A stretch of DNA of 64,000 bases, from positions 310,001 through 374,000 of the forward strand of contig NZ_CCVW01000003.1 of NCBI RefSeq assembly GCF_000756815.1. Direction: 5' to 3'. The position numbers and the translations under genes were made by a program. The stretch's first letter is position 1. Every line of letters begins with the position of its first letter. Under the pieces are notes generated by a model that saw only the letters and a program-made list of their open reading frames with translations, did no database searches and had not been told where the DNA came from. This DNA is from Legionella massiliensis. Lineage in GTDB: Bacteria > Pseudomonadota > Gammaproteobacteria > Legionellales > Legionellaceae. Of this stretch, positions 43,715 to 52,742 are shown one piece after another.

Positions 43715-45832
43715 TTAGAATATCGAATTTAGTGGTAGAGAGTGTTCATCATCAACCTCATGTCTATCCGCGAATTGTTTTAAGTCTCGGACTTCTCTGA
43801 CACAGTCCATAAAGCTGCTGTCGCTATTAAATTGAGTTTTTTCAACATAGTCTTCTATTGCTAAACAGATTTCATTAATGTCCATTTCTGGATCCCTACA
43901 ATCACCAATGATTCTTCGTGCTTCAACCAGGTGGTTTCTAATGTAGCCACTATGAATATAATTTGCAAAAACTCGTTCAATATCTCTTTTAGTCAAGAGA
44001 ACATCTTCTATAGTACGGTGACGAGCATCCAGGTATTCAAATCGTTTTAAAAAGCTGTCGCCTGGAATATATTCCTGGGCGTACATGTACCCACGAAAAT
44101 CTGTCATGATATCTGCAACACTGCTTTGCTCATCATTACATCTGGCGATAAGCTCATTCGCCTTTTGCAGATGGGCTCTACCAAAAAACGAGATAAAGCC
44201 AGTGGTATAGGTTAGCAGCAAGGCTTTTATTTCCTCTTTATCAAGAGTTGCTTTCTTATAAACCCAGCCTGCATATTTCAAACTATCCTTAGATGTCTGG
44301 TAGCCAACACTAAGGCGGGTGGTCCAATGATAATTGCCTAAGTTATTAATTGTTATCCTCGGTCTGGCAAAGGGATTAGCTCCCCGGGAGCGTTCTGTAT
44401 TGCGGCCATTCTCAAGGATTTCTAAATGTACTTTGAAAAGATCTGCTAGATATTTCAGATCATGATCCGTGGCTAACCATTCTCTGTCTTCTTTTATATA
44501 GGCTAAGGCGTTGGCAATGATTGACGTCTCTTGTATTTGAAGCTCTACTGCCTTGAGGCTGCGCAGGTTCTCTTTAGCAGGGTAGCTGAGAGGAACAGTT
44601 AGCCCTAGATTTAATAAGCGAGAAACTTCCCCAATACGAAGTTGTTGTTCGTCATCAAGCTGGTCGAGGCCTAAATTAAATTCTGACTTAGCATAAAGTT
44701 CAAGGAATTTGTCGGGAACACTTTTAAGTATAATTTCTTGATCAATCGTATCATTTGCTTTAGCAAGCAGTTGTTTAAATAAATCAGGAATATCATTATC
44801 AATAGTTAATTCTTCATCTACGCTTAAGTGAGCACTTACTTGCTTAATTAAATCCTGTGCTTTGGCGTCAGCTAATTGATAGCTTTGTTCGAAGTAGGGC
44901 GAGTATACTCGGACCACATTATTTTCAGCATCGACAATCTGATAATAAAGAGTTTCAGCTTCAAGATCGTCTTGATCTAAGAGCTCGTCACCAAGGAGGA
45001 TTTTGACTTGCTGATGTTTTAGTGCTCGTTTACGCTCACGTAATTCTCTGGCATAAAGAAGAGCTTCTCGCTTATACGGAAAGCCTTGTTCTAAATGTCG
45101 ATGTGAGAGGCGGCTAGTGTAAAAGTCTTCCACAACCATTTGAAATTTTTTGAATTTTGCCAGTAGATCTTTATCTGCTTGAGCTAATTCTAATTGCTCA
45201 TTTGGTTGAACAGCTAAAGTCTCTTTCCAAGGAACCATCGTTTGGTCAAGGTAATCTTCACCATAGAGATCCTCTAAGAAAGCTCGTTCTGCAGCACGAT
45301 TAAGCAGGAAGGGATCTCGCTCATCGGCTAAGTCATAGGCAAGTTGTTTGGCAAAATGCTTGAGTTCTTCATTCTGATAAAGCAAGTTCCATTTTTTTGC
45401 GATACGAGCCTTATGATGATAACTGTTAAAGACTTCTAAAAACTGTACAAAAGGCATGCTGGAGCTCAAGCCATCAGCACGGCCCTCAATATAGACGCTG
45501 TTGTGATAAATTTCTTGCAGATATTGATTGTGTAATATTTGCCTTAAATCAGATTTGAGCTTCGATAACAGGGCTCGATCGGCTCTATTGCGTAAGTTGT
45601 AGCTAAAATTTGTAAAATCATCAGCAGTGTATTTATTTTTTGCGTTACTAACCGCATTTAAGATCCTAAGCTGTTCAGGAGCATTATTTCCTTTAGCTAG
45701 ATCTCTTTGGATAATGTTAATTAAACCCATTGCAAAGGAATAAAATCCACAATCATTTTCCCCTGGATTATTGACGTCCTTATATAGAATTTTTCCATCG
45801 AAAATACCTTTCTGTTTTAGCTTCAGGCTCAT
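43715..45832 (-). CDS. OTU-like deubiquitinase, putative Dot/Icm effector (Lot-type)
   Basis: 705 residues, no signal peptide. The catalytic-loop motif GENDCGFYSFAMGLI puts Asp27 and Cys28 at the N-terminus. Much later WLATDHDLKYLADLFKVHLEIL (about 452-473) and INNLGNYHWTTRL with His502 match the helix and His strand of OTU cysteine proteases. The ~400-residue helical insert between Cys and the rest resembles the enlarged insertion of Legionella Lot deubiquitinases. The tail has an acidic patch (EVDDEHSLPLNSIF). A PmrA-type box lies 49 bp upstream. The role predicted is removal of host ubiquitin after translocation; function and orthology are unproven. Confidence 0.7.
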   Translation of the reverse strand: MSLKLKQKGIFDGKILYKDVNNPGENDCGFYSFAMGLINIIQRDLAKGNNAPEQLRILNAVSNAKNKYTADDFTNFSYNLRNRADRALLSKLKSDLRQILHNQYLQEIYHNSVYIEGRADGLSSSMPFVQFLEVFNSYHHKARIAKKWNLLYQNEELKHFAKQLAYDLADERDPFLLNRAAERAFLEDLYGEDYLDQTMVPWKETLAVQPNEQLELAQADKDLLAKFKKFQMVVEDFYTSRLSHRHLEQGFPYKREALLYARELRERKRALKHQQVKILLGDELLDQDDLEAETLYYQIVDAENNVVRVYSPYFEQSYQLADAKAQDLIKQVSAHLSVDEELTIDNDIPDLFKQLLAKANDTIDQEIILKSVPDKFLELYAKSEFNLGLDQLDDEQQLRIGEVSRLLNLGLTVPLSYPAKENLRSLKAVELQIQETSIIANALAYIKEDREWLATDHDLKYLADLFKVHLEILENGRNTERSRGANPFARPRITINNLGNYHWTTRLSVGYQTSKDSLKYAGWVYKKATLDKEEIKALLLTYTTGFISFFGRAHLQKANELIARCNDEQSSVADIMTDFRGYMYAQEYIPGDSFLKRFEYLDARHRTIEDVLLTKRDIERVFANYIHSGYIRNHLVEARRIIGDCRDPEMDINEICLAIEDYVEKTQFNSDSSFMDCVREVRDLKQFADRHEVDDEHSLPLNSIF

Positions 45833-45865
45833 GCTTTTATTTTTACCAAGTTGGATTATCGCACC

Positions 45866-45898
45866 AATATAACTTTCTTATGTTAAGGAAATCTTAAG
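45866..45898 (-). promoter_or_regulatory. PmrA-type box and -10 before the OTU-like gene
   Basis: On the minus strand, CTTAAGATTTCCTTAAC (45898-45882) matches the Legionella PmrA box cTTAATatT-N2-cTTAAT at all but two positions. Ten bases later is TATATT (45871-45866), a good -10. PmrA controls many Dot/Icm effector genes, so this supports effector status. Confidence 0.6.
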
Positions 45899-45921
45899 AA
45901 AATATAAAAATTTTAATGCAC

Positions 45922-46791
45922 TTACTTATCAAAACGATTACTTAATAGGCTAAGTAAAGCACCAGATAATAGAATAACTATACCTAGCGCTTGCATTAAA
46001 TTAATTTTTTCCCCTAAGAGAAGAATGCCGAAGATCACTACAAAAACAGGTTCAAGGACAGACATGATTGAAGCTTGCAAAGAACTGATGTGTTTCAGTC
46101 CTTGAAGCAGCAAGACAATAGGCAGAGCAGTACAGATAATTCCTATCCCTAAAATATTCCGCCAAACAGATAGACTCTGAGGAATAGTAAAGGAATGATA
46201 GATCAAGGCAGCTATAAGGCTGGTTAAGGCAGAACCTATAGAAACCCAAAAGGTTGAAACTAAGGGGCTCACAGGACTGTTTTTACTGGCAATGATATAA
46301 AGGGCATATAAGAGCGCTGACAAGATAGAAACAGCTAACCCAATGAAATTAAAGGTTAATTTGCTACCGCTCGCAAGACAGATCATGCCGATTAAAATCA
46401 CGACAAGTGCCAAATAGTAAACCTTAGAGATTTTTTGCTTATACAGTAAAAAATCAATAAGCATGACAATTGCTGGATAGGTAAAAAAAACAACCATGGC
46501 TAACCCTGAACCGATATATTGTGCTGAGATGAAATAACAGATAGAAGTCGTGCCATAAAAGGCAATCCCGTAGAATATTACTTTTACTGATTCAATGGGT
46601 TTTGTTTTGGGCTTATTTAGTTGGGGTATTAATAGGATAAATATAAAAAGACTGGACACCATAAAACGCCAAAACAACATATTTGGCACAGAAATATTGG
46701 CATCTATTACACTAATACCAAAATAGCCAATTAGCCCAAAAAACAAACCTGATAGTGCTGCAAAAAAAGCGCCGTTGCTTTTTAATGACAA
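45922..46791 (-). CDS. EamA/DMT-family transporter
   Basis: 289 residues with ten hydrophobic segments forming two EamA repeats (about 8-140 and 150-283); SVLEPVFVVIFGILLLGEKI near the end is the typical hairpin. Inner-membrane metabolite exporter or uptake carrier; substrate unknown. The frame starts at TTG 46791 with AGAGG some distance upstream, so the exact start is uncertain. No operon partner. Confidence 0.85.
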   Translation of the reverse strand: MSLKSNGAFFAALSGLFFGLIGYFGISVIDANISVPNMLFWRFMVSSLFIFILLIPQLNKPKTKPIESVKVIFYGIAFYGTTSICYFISAQYIGSGLAMVVFFTYPAIVMLIDFLLYKQKISKVYYLALVVILIGMICLASGSKLTFNFIGLAVSILSALLYALYIIASKNSPVSPLVSTFWVSIGSALTSLIAALIYHSFTIPQSLSVWRNILGIGIICTALPIVLLLQGLKHISSLQASIMSVLEPVFVVIFGILLLGEKINLMQALGIVILLSGALLSLLSNRFDK

Positions 46792-46859
46792 GGGGATAGC
46801 CTCTGAAAATAGGGTTCGGCGATTTTAACAGAATTGTTGTTATTTCTCGAATTTAGAAA

Positions 46860-46965
46860 CCCCTCATCCGCCCTATGGGCACCTTCTACCCGGAGGGGCG
46901 AAGGGAAAATAAAAGTCCCTTCTACCCGCTCGCGGGGAGAAGGTGCCCATAGGGTGGATGAGGGG
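46860..46965. repeat. CTCATCCGCCC-type palindromic repeat
   Basis: CCCCTCATCCGCCCTATGGG and the complementary arm ending GGTGGATGAGGGG, with an inner GGAGGGGCGAAGGGA / TCCCTTCTACCC pair. It lies 6 bp beyond the zapD stop and upstream of the DMT gene. Confidence 0.75.
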
Positions 46966-46971
46966 CAACCC

Positions 46972-47718
46972 TTACAACTGGCATAAAGCCAAATCAAGCC
47001 TTGCTTCTGTCTCACGCACCTCACGCATTGAAGAAATCTCACAGAGCCTCAAGCTTAAACCATGATGACCCAATTGCATGCGCGGAACTATTCCGAACGA
47101 TTTCTCAATTTTTAAAAGAATCAGATGACAGGATGTTTTGGGAGGTAAGGAGCGTTGATAGTAGCCATTAAACATTTCTATCTCGTTGAATTCAGCTGTA
47201 TCTCTTAATAGAGTTAAATAAAGGCTAACAGTTGTTTGCAAGGGTTTTAGCGTTTCCAACCACCTAATAAGGTCATTTTGTCTTAATCTGGGATCAGATT
47301 CCAACCATAAAAGCAGTTGTGGTGAATGGAAATCACAATCAAAAAGCTGCGTTTGCTGGGTTTGTTTTATTGATTGTAAAAAGGGGTTGGTGTGAATATT
47401 GTCTCCAAAACGGCCAACAAAATGTGTGAGAATTTGAATTTGAATATGGAGACGGCTGAAAAGCTCAGGCGAGGTCTTTGCACCAGATTTAATTAGCGCA
47501 TGCTCAATTCGCAGTAACTCTTTTAAAAAACGACTTTTAAGTTCAGGTTTCTCAACTAAGCTTAGGATTTCAATAAGATTTTTTAAGGCATAATGATGAA
47601 TAACTGGATGAATCTCTTCACAGGATTGATTGATTGTTTGGTAAAGACATTCCAGTCGCAAAGCAATTTTGGGTAGAAAATGTGTGGCTAGCTCGAAAGT
47701 AATTGTGTCATCGCGCAT
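46972..47718 (-). CDS. zapD: Cell division protein ZapD
   Basis: 248 residues, matching the ZapD (formerly YacF/DUF1342) length. The helical N-terminal part (TFELATHFLPKIALRLECLY) and the beta-rich C-terminal part (YYQRSLPPKTSCHLILLKI, FGIVPRMQLGHHGLSLRL) are family hallmarks. ZapD bundles FtsZ filaments in the cytosol. It follows coaE with a 49-bp gap, the coaE-zapD arrangement common in gammaproteobacteria. Confidence 0.92.
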   Translation of the reverse strand: MRDDTITFELATHFLPKIALRLECLYQTINQSCEEIHPVIHHYALKNLIEILSLVEKPELKSRFLKELLRIEHALIKSGAKTSPELFSRLHIQIQILTHFVGRFGDNIHTNPFLQSIKQTQQTQLFDCDFHSPQLLLWLESDPRLRQNDLIRWLETLKPLQTTVSLYLTLLRDTAEFNEIEMFNGYYQRSLPPKTSCHLILLKIEKSFGIVPRMQLGHHGLSLRLCEISSMREVRETEARLDLALCQL

Positions 47719-47767
47719 TAAAATTGCTGTCCTTAGCTGGTATTGTAATCAAAAAAAGTTTTGTTAA

Positions 47768-48370
47768 TCATGACTTTTGACTTGCCAATTGTAAATACTG
47801 ACCATGTAAAATTTCAATTTTTTTTGCTAAGTCATCCAAAGTACTATCATTAAGAATAATATCATCGGCCAATTTTTTCTTAGCCTCTTCATTGCTTTGT
47901 ACAGCTAGAATTGACTCGGCTTGTGTTCTACTACAATTATCACGTTGCATAACACGTTCAATTTGTTGTTCGCGATTAGCTAAAACAAGTAAAACACGAT
48001 CCAAATAGGGATAATCGCTGCGGCTATTGAGCAGGGGGATTTCAATGAGGGCATAAGGACCAACTGAAGTGACTACTTTATCCTTCATATATTGTCTAAT
48101 CAGCGGATGTAATAACTGTTCTAGCCATATTCTTTCTTGCGGCTTTCTAAAGATGATTTCACGCAGAGCTGCGCGATTAAGTTCACCAGAGGGGCTAATA
48201 ACTGCTTGGCTAAAATGCTTGGCAATAGCATTTAGGGCGGGTTGATTAATGGCGGTCAATGCGCGGGCAGCCTCATCTGCACTGATAACCACGACACCTT
48301 GTTCTTGGAATAGATGACTGACAGTTGATTTTCCACTAGCAATAGTGCCGGTTAGGCCAATACAGAACAT
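47768..48370 (-). CDS. coaE: Dephospho-CoA kinase
   Basis: 200 residues. The P-loop GLTGTIASGKST is at residues 5-16; the usual second Gly of GLTGGIASGKS is Thr here. SADEAAR, PLLNSRSDYPYLDRVLLV and Q..QIERVMQRDNCS are the conserved CoaE segments. It phosphorylates dephospho-CoA in the last step of CoA synthesis. Two bases separate it from the preceding exported-protein gene, so it belongs to the bioA-EAL-coaE-zapD transcript. Confidence 0.95.
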   Translation of the reverse strand: MFCIGLTGTIASGKSTVSHLFQEQGVVVISADEAARALTAINQPALNAIAKHFSQAVISPSGELNRAALREIIFRKPQERIWLEQLLHPLIRQYMKDKVVTSVGPYALIEIPLLNSRSDYPYLDRVLLVLANREQQIERVMQRDNCSRTQAESILAVQSNEEAKKKLADDIILNDSTLDDLAKKIEILHGQYLQLASQKS

Positions 48371-48372
48371 AG

Positions 48373-48822
48373 CTACTCTCTGGAGTTTAAATTTTTACAG
48401 GTCATCAGATTGATATAGCAGGTATCTGGAAAGGAACTGCCTTGTTGGCAAAAGGCCTTTGCAGCAATAGCTGCGTCGTCACGATGTTTATATATGTTGC
48501 TTGCCCATACTTTGGCCATCTGGTCGAGCGCAGTGCAGCGCCACATAGGACGGGTTGTGAGACCATTTAGAAACATTTCGCAGGCTTCTTTTGAGCTTTT
48601 ACAGCTGGTTGGAACATTACTTAATTTTTTGCAATCGTCGTAGGATTTGTTGATTGCTGAAATTTCGTAACTGCTATCTACCGTCCATTCTTTCTGTTCC
48701 GCATCGCTTGTAGAGCAACGCCAAAAATTGCCGCTTGCTAAGCCATCTGTTGAAGCAAGGCTAAGTTGGGAACTAAGATAGGCAATGAAAAAAAATACTG
48801 TCCCTAGTTTTCTATTAGTCAT
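48373..48822 (-). CDS. Small Cys-rich exported protein with internal duplication
   Basis: 149 residues with a Sec signal peptide (about 1-24, ending SLAST). The mature part consists of two copies of a ~50-residue unit: FWRCSTSDAEQKEWTVDSSY... and MWRCTALDQMAKVWASNIYK..., each with an initial WRC, a following Cys, then PTSC or PDTC and a final Cys. Eight Cys in total fit four periplasmic disulfides. Function unknown. It overlaps the EAL gene by 4 bp and abuts coaE. Confidence 0.8.
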   Translation of the reverse strand: MTNRKLGTVFFFIAYLSSQLSLASTDGLASGNFWRCSTSDAEQKEWTVDSSYEISAINKSYDDCKKLSNVPTSCKSSKEACEMFLNGLTTRPMWRCTALDQMAKVWASNIYKHRDDAAIAAKAFCQQGSSFPDTCYINLMTCKNLNSRE

Positions 48823-50390
48823 CCTAAATCCTCCTCCACAATCCTTGTTAGCTGCTCATAGCCCATCGCTTTTGCAAAAAACCAGCCTTGCACAAAATTG
48901 ACATTTCTGGTGGTTAGGAAATGCAATTGTTCTGCAGTTTCTACACCTTCAGCAATAATGTTTAACTCCAAGCACCTCGCCATATGGATAATAGCGTGAT
49001 TAAGCGTCTCTGTAATCGCTCCTGTGCCTATCGCCTGCACGAAAATTTTATCAATCTTAAGATAATTAAAGGGAAAATGTTGCAAATATTTTATGCTTGC
49101 ATGTCCTGTCCCAAAGTCATCGATAGCCAGAGAGTAGCCTCTAAGTCTCAGGTCATTCATCTTTTGCACTAACTTGGGATCATCCTGATCTAAAAGCTGC
49201 CTTTCAGTCAGTTCAAGCATAAGCTGTCTGGCAGGAATTTTGTAGGCTGCACAGAGCTCGTAAAATTGATTAAAAAAATCCCTATCAACAAAATGACCTG
49301 CTGATAAGTTAAAGGCTAAATGAAAATTGGGATATTTTTTTAGTAAATCAGAGCATTCTACAAAGGATTTTTCGATAAGTTGCAAGGTAATCGGCACAAT
49401 TAAGCCAGACTCTTCAGCATCAGCAACGAAGACATCGGGCATAATAATTTCATTAGCATCCGTTTGCCAGCGTAATAAAACCTCTGCACCGCAATATCGG
49501 TTTCCTGCTTGATCCTTTACAGGCTGATAAACCGGTTGAAAATGATTACGCTTTAATGCATTGACCAAGGCATAGTGCAGGGAAAAACGATTGTTTAGAA
49601 TCGATCTAAATTTAAGATAAAGAATACAGGAAAGCAGTGAAATGCCGAGAATAAAGGGAAGCTCATGATAAAAAAAGGAAGCATTGGGTCTTAAGGGTAG
49701 TGTTTTGATGCTTATCCCATAGTTATTTAAATTCTTTATTGGTGAATTGACGCTTTCTGTAGAGTAAATATTGCCTAAAGACACAACCAGATTACTATCT
49801 CCGACAATCAGCGCATTTTCATGCTGTTTTATCTTATATAAAGCGATTAGTTGATCTTGTGTCAGTGATGATTTTAGAATATCGAGAAATACATTTTCCA
49901 AGATGTAGACGCCCAGATAATATTGCCCAAGTTGTTGCTCTAACAAAAATACACTCTTATCCTTTGAGCCAATTGCCATAGGTCCATAAAGTGTTGGATT
50001 TTGCTCAGAAGGCGGGGGCAGAGGATAGCCAGTTTGGATAGTCGAGCAAATTATCTTATTGCTATTATCTGAGAGAACAGCGCCTAAAATAGCCGGATTT
50101 TTTTTCGATACGCTTTGTAGAATGGGTAATAAATCACCTTCACAGGTCTTGAGTTCCCGGCCATACAAGGGCAGGGAATAAACCTCATGAAGAAAGGAGT
50201 CGATAACTGCGGCAAAACGCAGCTCTATTTGATTAGCGCTGAGTTGCATCAGCTTTTTCTTTTGCTGGTGATAGAGCTGCCATTGATAATGAAGTGTAAC
50301 GACTAATAGCAAAATCGTAAGAGATAGCCAGATTAGATCTAATGCCAAATGTGCATTGATATATTCTCTATAGTTTCTGCTTTTCTTCAT
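48819..50390 (-). CDS. CSS-motif EAL-domain c-di-GMP phosphodiesterase
   Basis: 523 residues. Two membrane helices (about 15-33 and 245-262) enclose a periplasmic CSS-type redox sensor with Cys in LKTCEGD and IICST. The EAL domain (about 275-520) has AEVLLRW (EVL for EAL), NLSAGHF, ELTERQLL, DDFGTGHAS, KIDKIFVQ and AEGVE, so the metal and catalytic residues look intact. Disulfide state in the periplasm probably controls hydrolysis of c-di-GMP. It lies 12 bp after bioA and overlaps the next gene by 4 bp. Confidence 0.9.
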   Translation of the reverse strand: MKKSRNYREYINAHLALDLIWLSLTILLLVVTLHYQWQLYHQQKKKLMQLSANQIELRFAAVIDSFLHEVYSLPLYGRELKTCEGDLLPILQSVSKKNPAILGAVLSDNSNKIICSTIQTGYPLPPPSEQNPTLYGPMAIGSKDKSVFLLEQQLGQYYLGVYILENVFLDILKSSLTQDQLIALYKIKQHENALIVGDSNLVVSLGNIYSTESVNSPIKNLNNYGISIKTLPLRPNASFFYHELPFILGISLLSCILYLKFRSILNNRFSLHYALVNALKRNHFQPVYQPVKDQAGNRYCGAEVLLRWQTDANEIIMPDVFVADAEESGLIVPITLQLIEKSFVECSDLLKKYPNFHLAFNLSAGHFVDRDFFNQFYELCAAYKIPARQLMLELTERQLLDQDDPKLVQKMNDLRLRGYSLAIDDFGTGHASIKYLQHFPFNYLKIDKIFVQAIGTGAITETLNHAIIHMARCLELNIIAEGVETAEQLHFLTTRNVNFVQGWFFAKAMGYEQLTRIVEEDLG

Positions 50391-50402
50391 TGAATTCTGA
50401 TT

Positions 50403-51704
50403 TTAATAAATCGCCTTTATAGAGTTTAGGGTAATTTCGGCTAAATTCTCAATTGTCTGCTTGTCTGTATTAAGAGGTGGTAGCCAATATAGGGTATTTC
50501 CCAGAGGTCTTAGCAAGGCACCACGCTCAAGGGCTGCCTGATAAAGCTGATAACCAAGGCGTTTGCTGCCATTGGGGATTAAATCAGCGGCAACGATGGC
50601 GCCAATTGAACGAAGATTGCTAAATTTGCCGCTTAATTCAGCGATTTCTTGAAAATTCTGATACATCAATGAGCCAAGTTTCTGTGCTTTTTCATTCATT
50701 TTTTCAGTTTCCATAACCTTGATTGTTGCTAAGGCCGCACTGACTGCCATGGCATTTGCACTAAAGGTATGGGAGTGTAAGAAGGATTTTCCCTTGTCAT
50801 AGTCATCATAAAAAAGCCTATAAATTGGGTGATCAATCAGGACACAACTGATAGGGACAGAACCCGAAGTTAAGCCCTTTGATAAACAGATTAGATCGGC
50901 ATCAACACCCGCATGATCGCAGGCTAGCCATTCACCAGTTCGTCCAATACCGGTCATAATTTCATCAGCAATCAAATAGATATCATTGGCCTTTGCCCAA
51001 TTTGCTAATCTTTTTAAGAAGTCAGCACTGTAGCAACGCATGCCATTTGCCCCTTGGACAATAGGCTCGACAATCAGTGCACAGACCTTTGCCTTAATAG
51101 TTTCCAGTTTTTCCAGAGTCTGGGGCCAATAGGCGCTAGCATCGGACCATAGGGGATCGCTTTGGTCAGCGACATAGGGAAGAGAGCTTAGGAAATGGCA
51201 TTTGACACCATAGCCCTCATAAGGCTTCTTAAAGAGGCCTAGGTCACTGATACTTAGAGTTGCAAAGGTTTCACCGTGGTAGGCATTTTCTAAGGAAATA
51301 AATTCATTCCTTTCGGCTTGACCCTGTAATTGTTTCGCGTGTAAAGCCATTTTCATGGCAATTTCTACAGCAGATGAGCCATCGCAGGCGAAGAATACAT
51401 GTTGTCTTCTGCTGATTTCCATCAGCTTTTCACCAAATTCAGCCAGTTTGGAATGGGTTGTATTAGCAGCTATCACATGTTCAAAAGAATCCAATTGCTC
51501 TTTGAGGGCAGCGATAACCGCTGGATGACCATGGCCTAGCGATTTACACCACCAGCTCGAACCGGCATCGATTAAGGGACCTTTATCGGTATAAAGATAA
51601 GAACCCTTTGCATGATTGACAATAATCGGCGGGCAAAGTTCAAGGTCCTTCATTTGGGTGCATGGATGCCAGATGTGTTTTAAATCTTTTTCTATTAAGC
51701 CCAT
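50403..51704 (-). CDS. bioA: Adenosylmethionine-8-amino-7-oxononanoate aminotransferase
   Basis: 433 residues of the class III aminotransferase fold. WHPCTQMKD and the substrate-loop SSWWCKSLGHGHP are BioA-specific; DEIMTGIGRTG holds the PLP-binding Asp and LICLSKGLTSG the Schiff-base Lys. It makes 7,8-diaminopelargonate from KAPA, the step between BioF and BioD. Divergent from bioBFHD, with a shared BirA-type operator immediately before its ATG. The EAL gene follows 12 bp downstream. Confidence 0.96.
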   Translation of the reverse strand: MGLIEKDLKHIWHPCTQMKDLELCPPIIVNHAKGSYLYTDKGPLIDAGSSWWCKSLGHGHPAVIAALKEQLDSFEHVIAANTTHSKLAEFGEKLMEISRRQHVFFACDGSSAVEIAMKMALHAKQLQGQAERNEFISLENAYHGETFATLSISDLGLFKKPYEGYGVKCHFLSSLPYVADQSDPLWSDASAYWPQTLEKLETIKAKVCALIVEPIVQGANGMRCYSADFLKRLANWAKANDIYLIADEIMTGIGRTGEWLACDHAGVDADLICLSKGLTSGSVPISCVLIDHPIYRLFYDDYDKGKSFLHSHTFSANAMAVSAALATIKVMETEKMNEKAQKLGSLMYQNFQEIAELSGKFSNLRSIGAIVAADLIPNGSKRLGYQLYQAALERGALLRPLGNTLYWLPPLNTDKQTIENLAEITLNSIKAIY

Positions 51705-51707
51705 TCT

Positions 51708-51758
51708 GTTAACCCTACGTCAAATTTTGGTTGACAAGAAATGACGTGACTCTATCAT
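51708..51758. promoter_or_regulatory. BirA-type operator overlapping the bioB promoter
   Basis: GTTAAC (51708-51713), 16 bp, GTTGAC (51730-51735), set in TGTTAACC...GGTTGACAA, fits the BirA operator pattern. TTGACA (51731-51736), 16 bp, TATCAT (51753-51758) is a good bioB promoter, so repressor binding would block it and also sit on the bioA ribosome site. Biotin-dependent repression of both arms is inferred. Confidence 0.75.
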
Positions 51759-51788
51759 GTTCGACATAATAAAAAAAAGAGGTATGAA

Positions 51789-52742
51789 GTGACTAATTTA
51801 ACCGAACGTTGGACCTTGAATGCAATAAAAGAAGTTTATGAACAACCTTTCAATACGCTTCTCTATTCCGCACATAGTATTCATAAAGAACACCATAATG
51901 CCAATGCCTTACAGTTGGCAAAATTGCTAAGTATCAAAACTGGCGCCTGCCCCGAAGATTGTGGTTATTGCTCACAAAGCGGGCACTATTCAACCCATGT
52001 TGAAAAAGAAAAACTAATGGCTGTCGATCAGGTTTTAGCCAAAGCCGCGGAAGCTAAAGACAATGGTGCAAAACGGTTTTGTATGGGAGCCGCCTGGCGT
52101 TGTCCACCCGATAAGGCGATGCCTGAGTTAAAGCAAATGATTGCCGGTGTCAAAGCGATGGGGCTTGAAACCTGCATGACCTTAGGAATGCTTGAGCCTA
52201 AGCATGCAAAGGAGTTAAAAGAAGCTGGCTTGGATTTTTATAATCACAACATTGATACTTCACCCTCCTACTATGACAAAGTCGTGACAACCCGTCGCTT
52301 TTCAGATCGTTTAGAAACACTAGAAAATGTGCGTCAGGCAGGGATAAGCGTTTGTTGTGGCGGTATCTTAGGTTTGGGTGAGACTCGTGACGATCGGATT
52401 GAGTTTATCCATACTCTGGCTAACATGTCGTCGCCCCCTGAAAGCGTTCCTATTAATCGTTTAATCCCTGTAGAGGGTACACCGCTTGCGCATTCTAAGC
52501 AGGTTGAGGGAATAGAATTGGTACGTACAATTGCTACTGCGCGTATTACCATGCCATCCAGTGTTATTCGTCTGACTGCAGGGCGTACAGAAATGAGTGA
52601 TGAGTTACAGGCTCTTTGCTACTTCGCCGGTGCTAACTCTGTATTTATCGGGACGAAACTGTTAACTGAAGCTAATCCTGAGCGTGATGAGGATAGGGTG
52701 CTTTTCGATAAATTAGGATTAAAGGCCTTTGCCGAAGCATGA
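51789..52742 (+). CDS. bioB: Biotin synthase
   Basis: 317 residues from GTG 51789, with GAGG 6 bp upstream. Radical-SAM Cys triad in CPEDCGYCSQSGHY; the second cluster ligands lie in the conserved MGAAWR and later Cys positions. It inserts sulfur into dethiobiotin. First gene of bioB-F-H-D; bioF overlaps it by 4 bp. No bioC is present after bioH in this window, so malonyl-ACP methylation must be encoded elsewhere or served otherwise. Confidence 0.97.
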   Translation: MTNLTERWTLNAIKEVYEQPFNTLLYSAHSIHKEHHNANALQLAKLLSIKTGACPEDCGYCSQSGHYSTHVEKEKLMAVDQVLAKAAEAKDNGAKRFCMGAAWRCPPDKAMPELKQMIAGVKAMGLETCMTLGMLEPKHAKELKEAGLDFYNHNIDTSPSYYDKVVTTRRFSDRLETLENVRQAGISVCCGGILGLGETRDDRIEFIHTLANMSSPPESVPINRLIPVEGTPLAHSKQVEGIELVRTIATARITMPSSVIRLTAGRTEMSDELQALCYFAGANSVFIGTKLLTEANPERDEDRVLFDKLGLKAFAEA

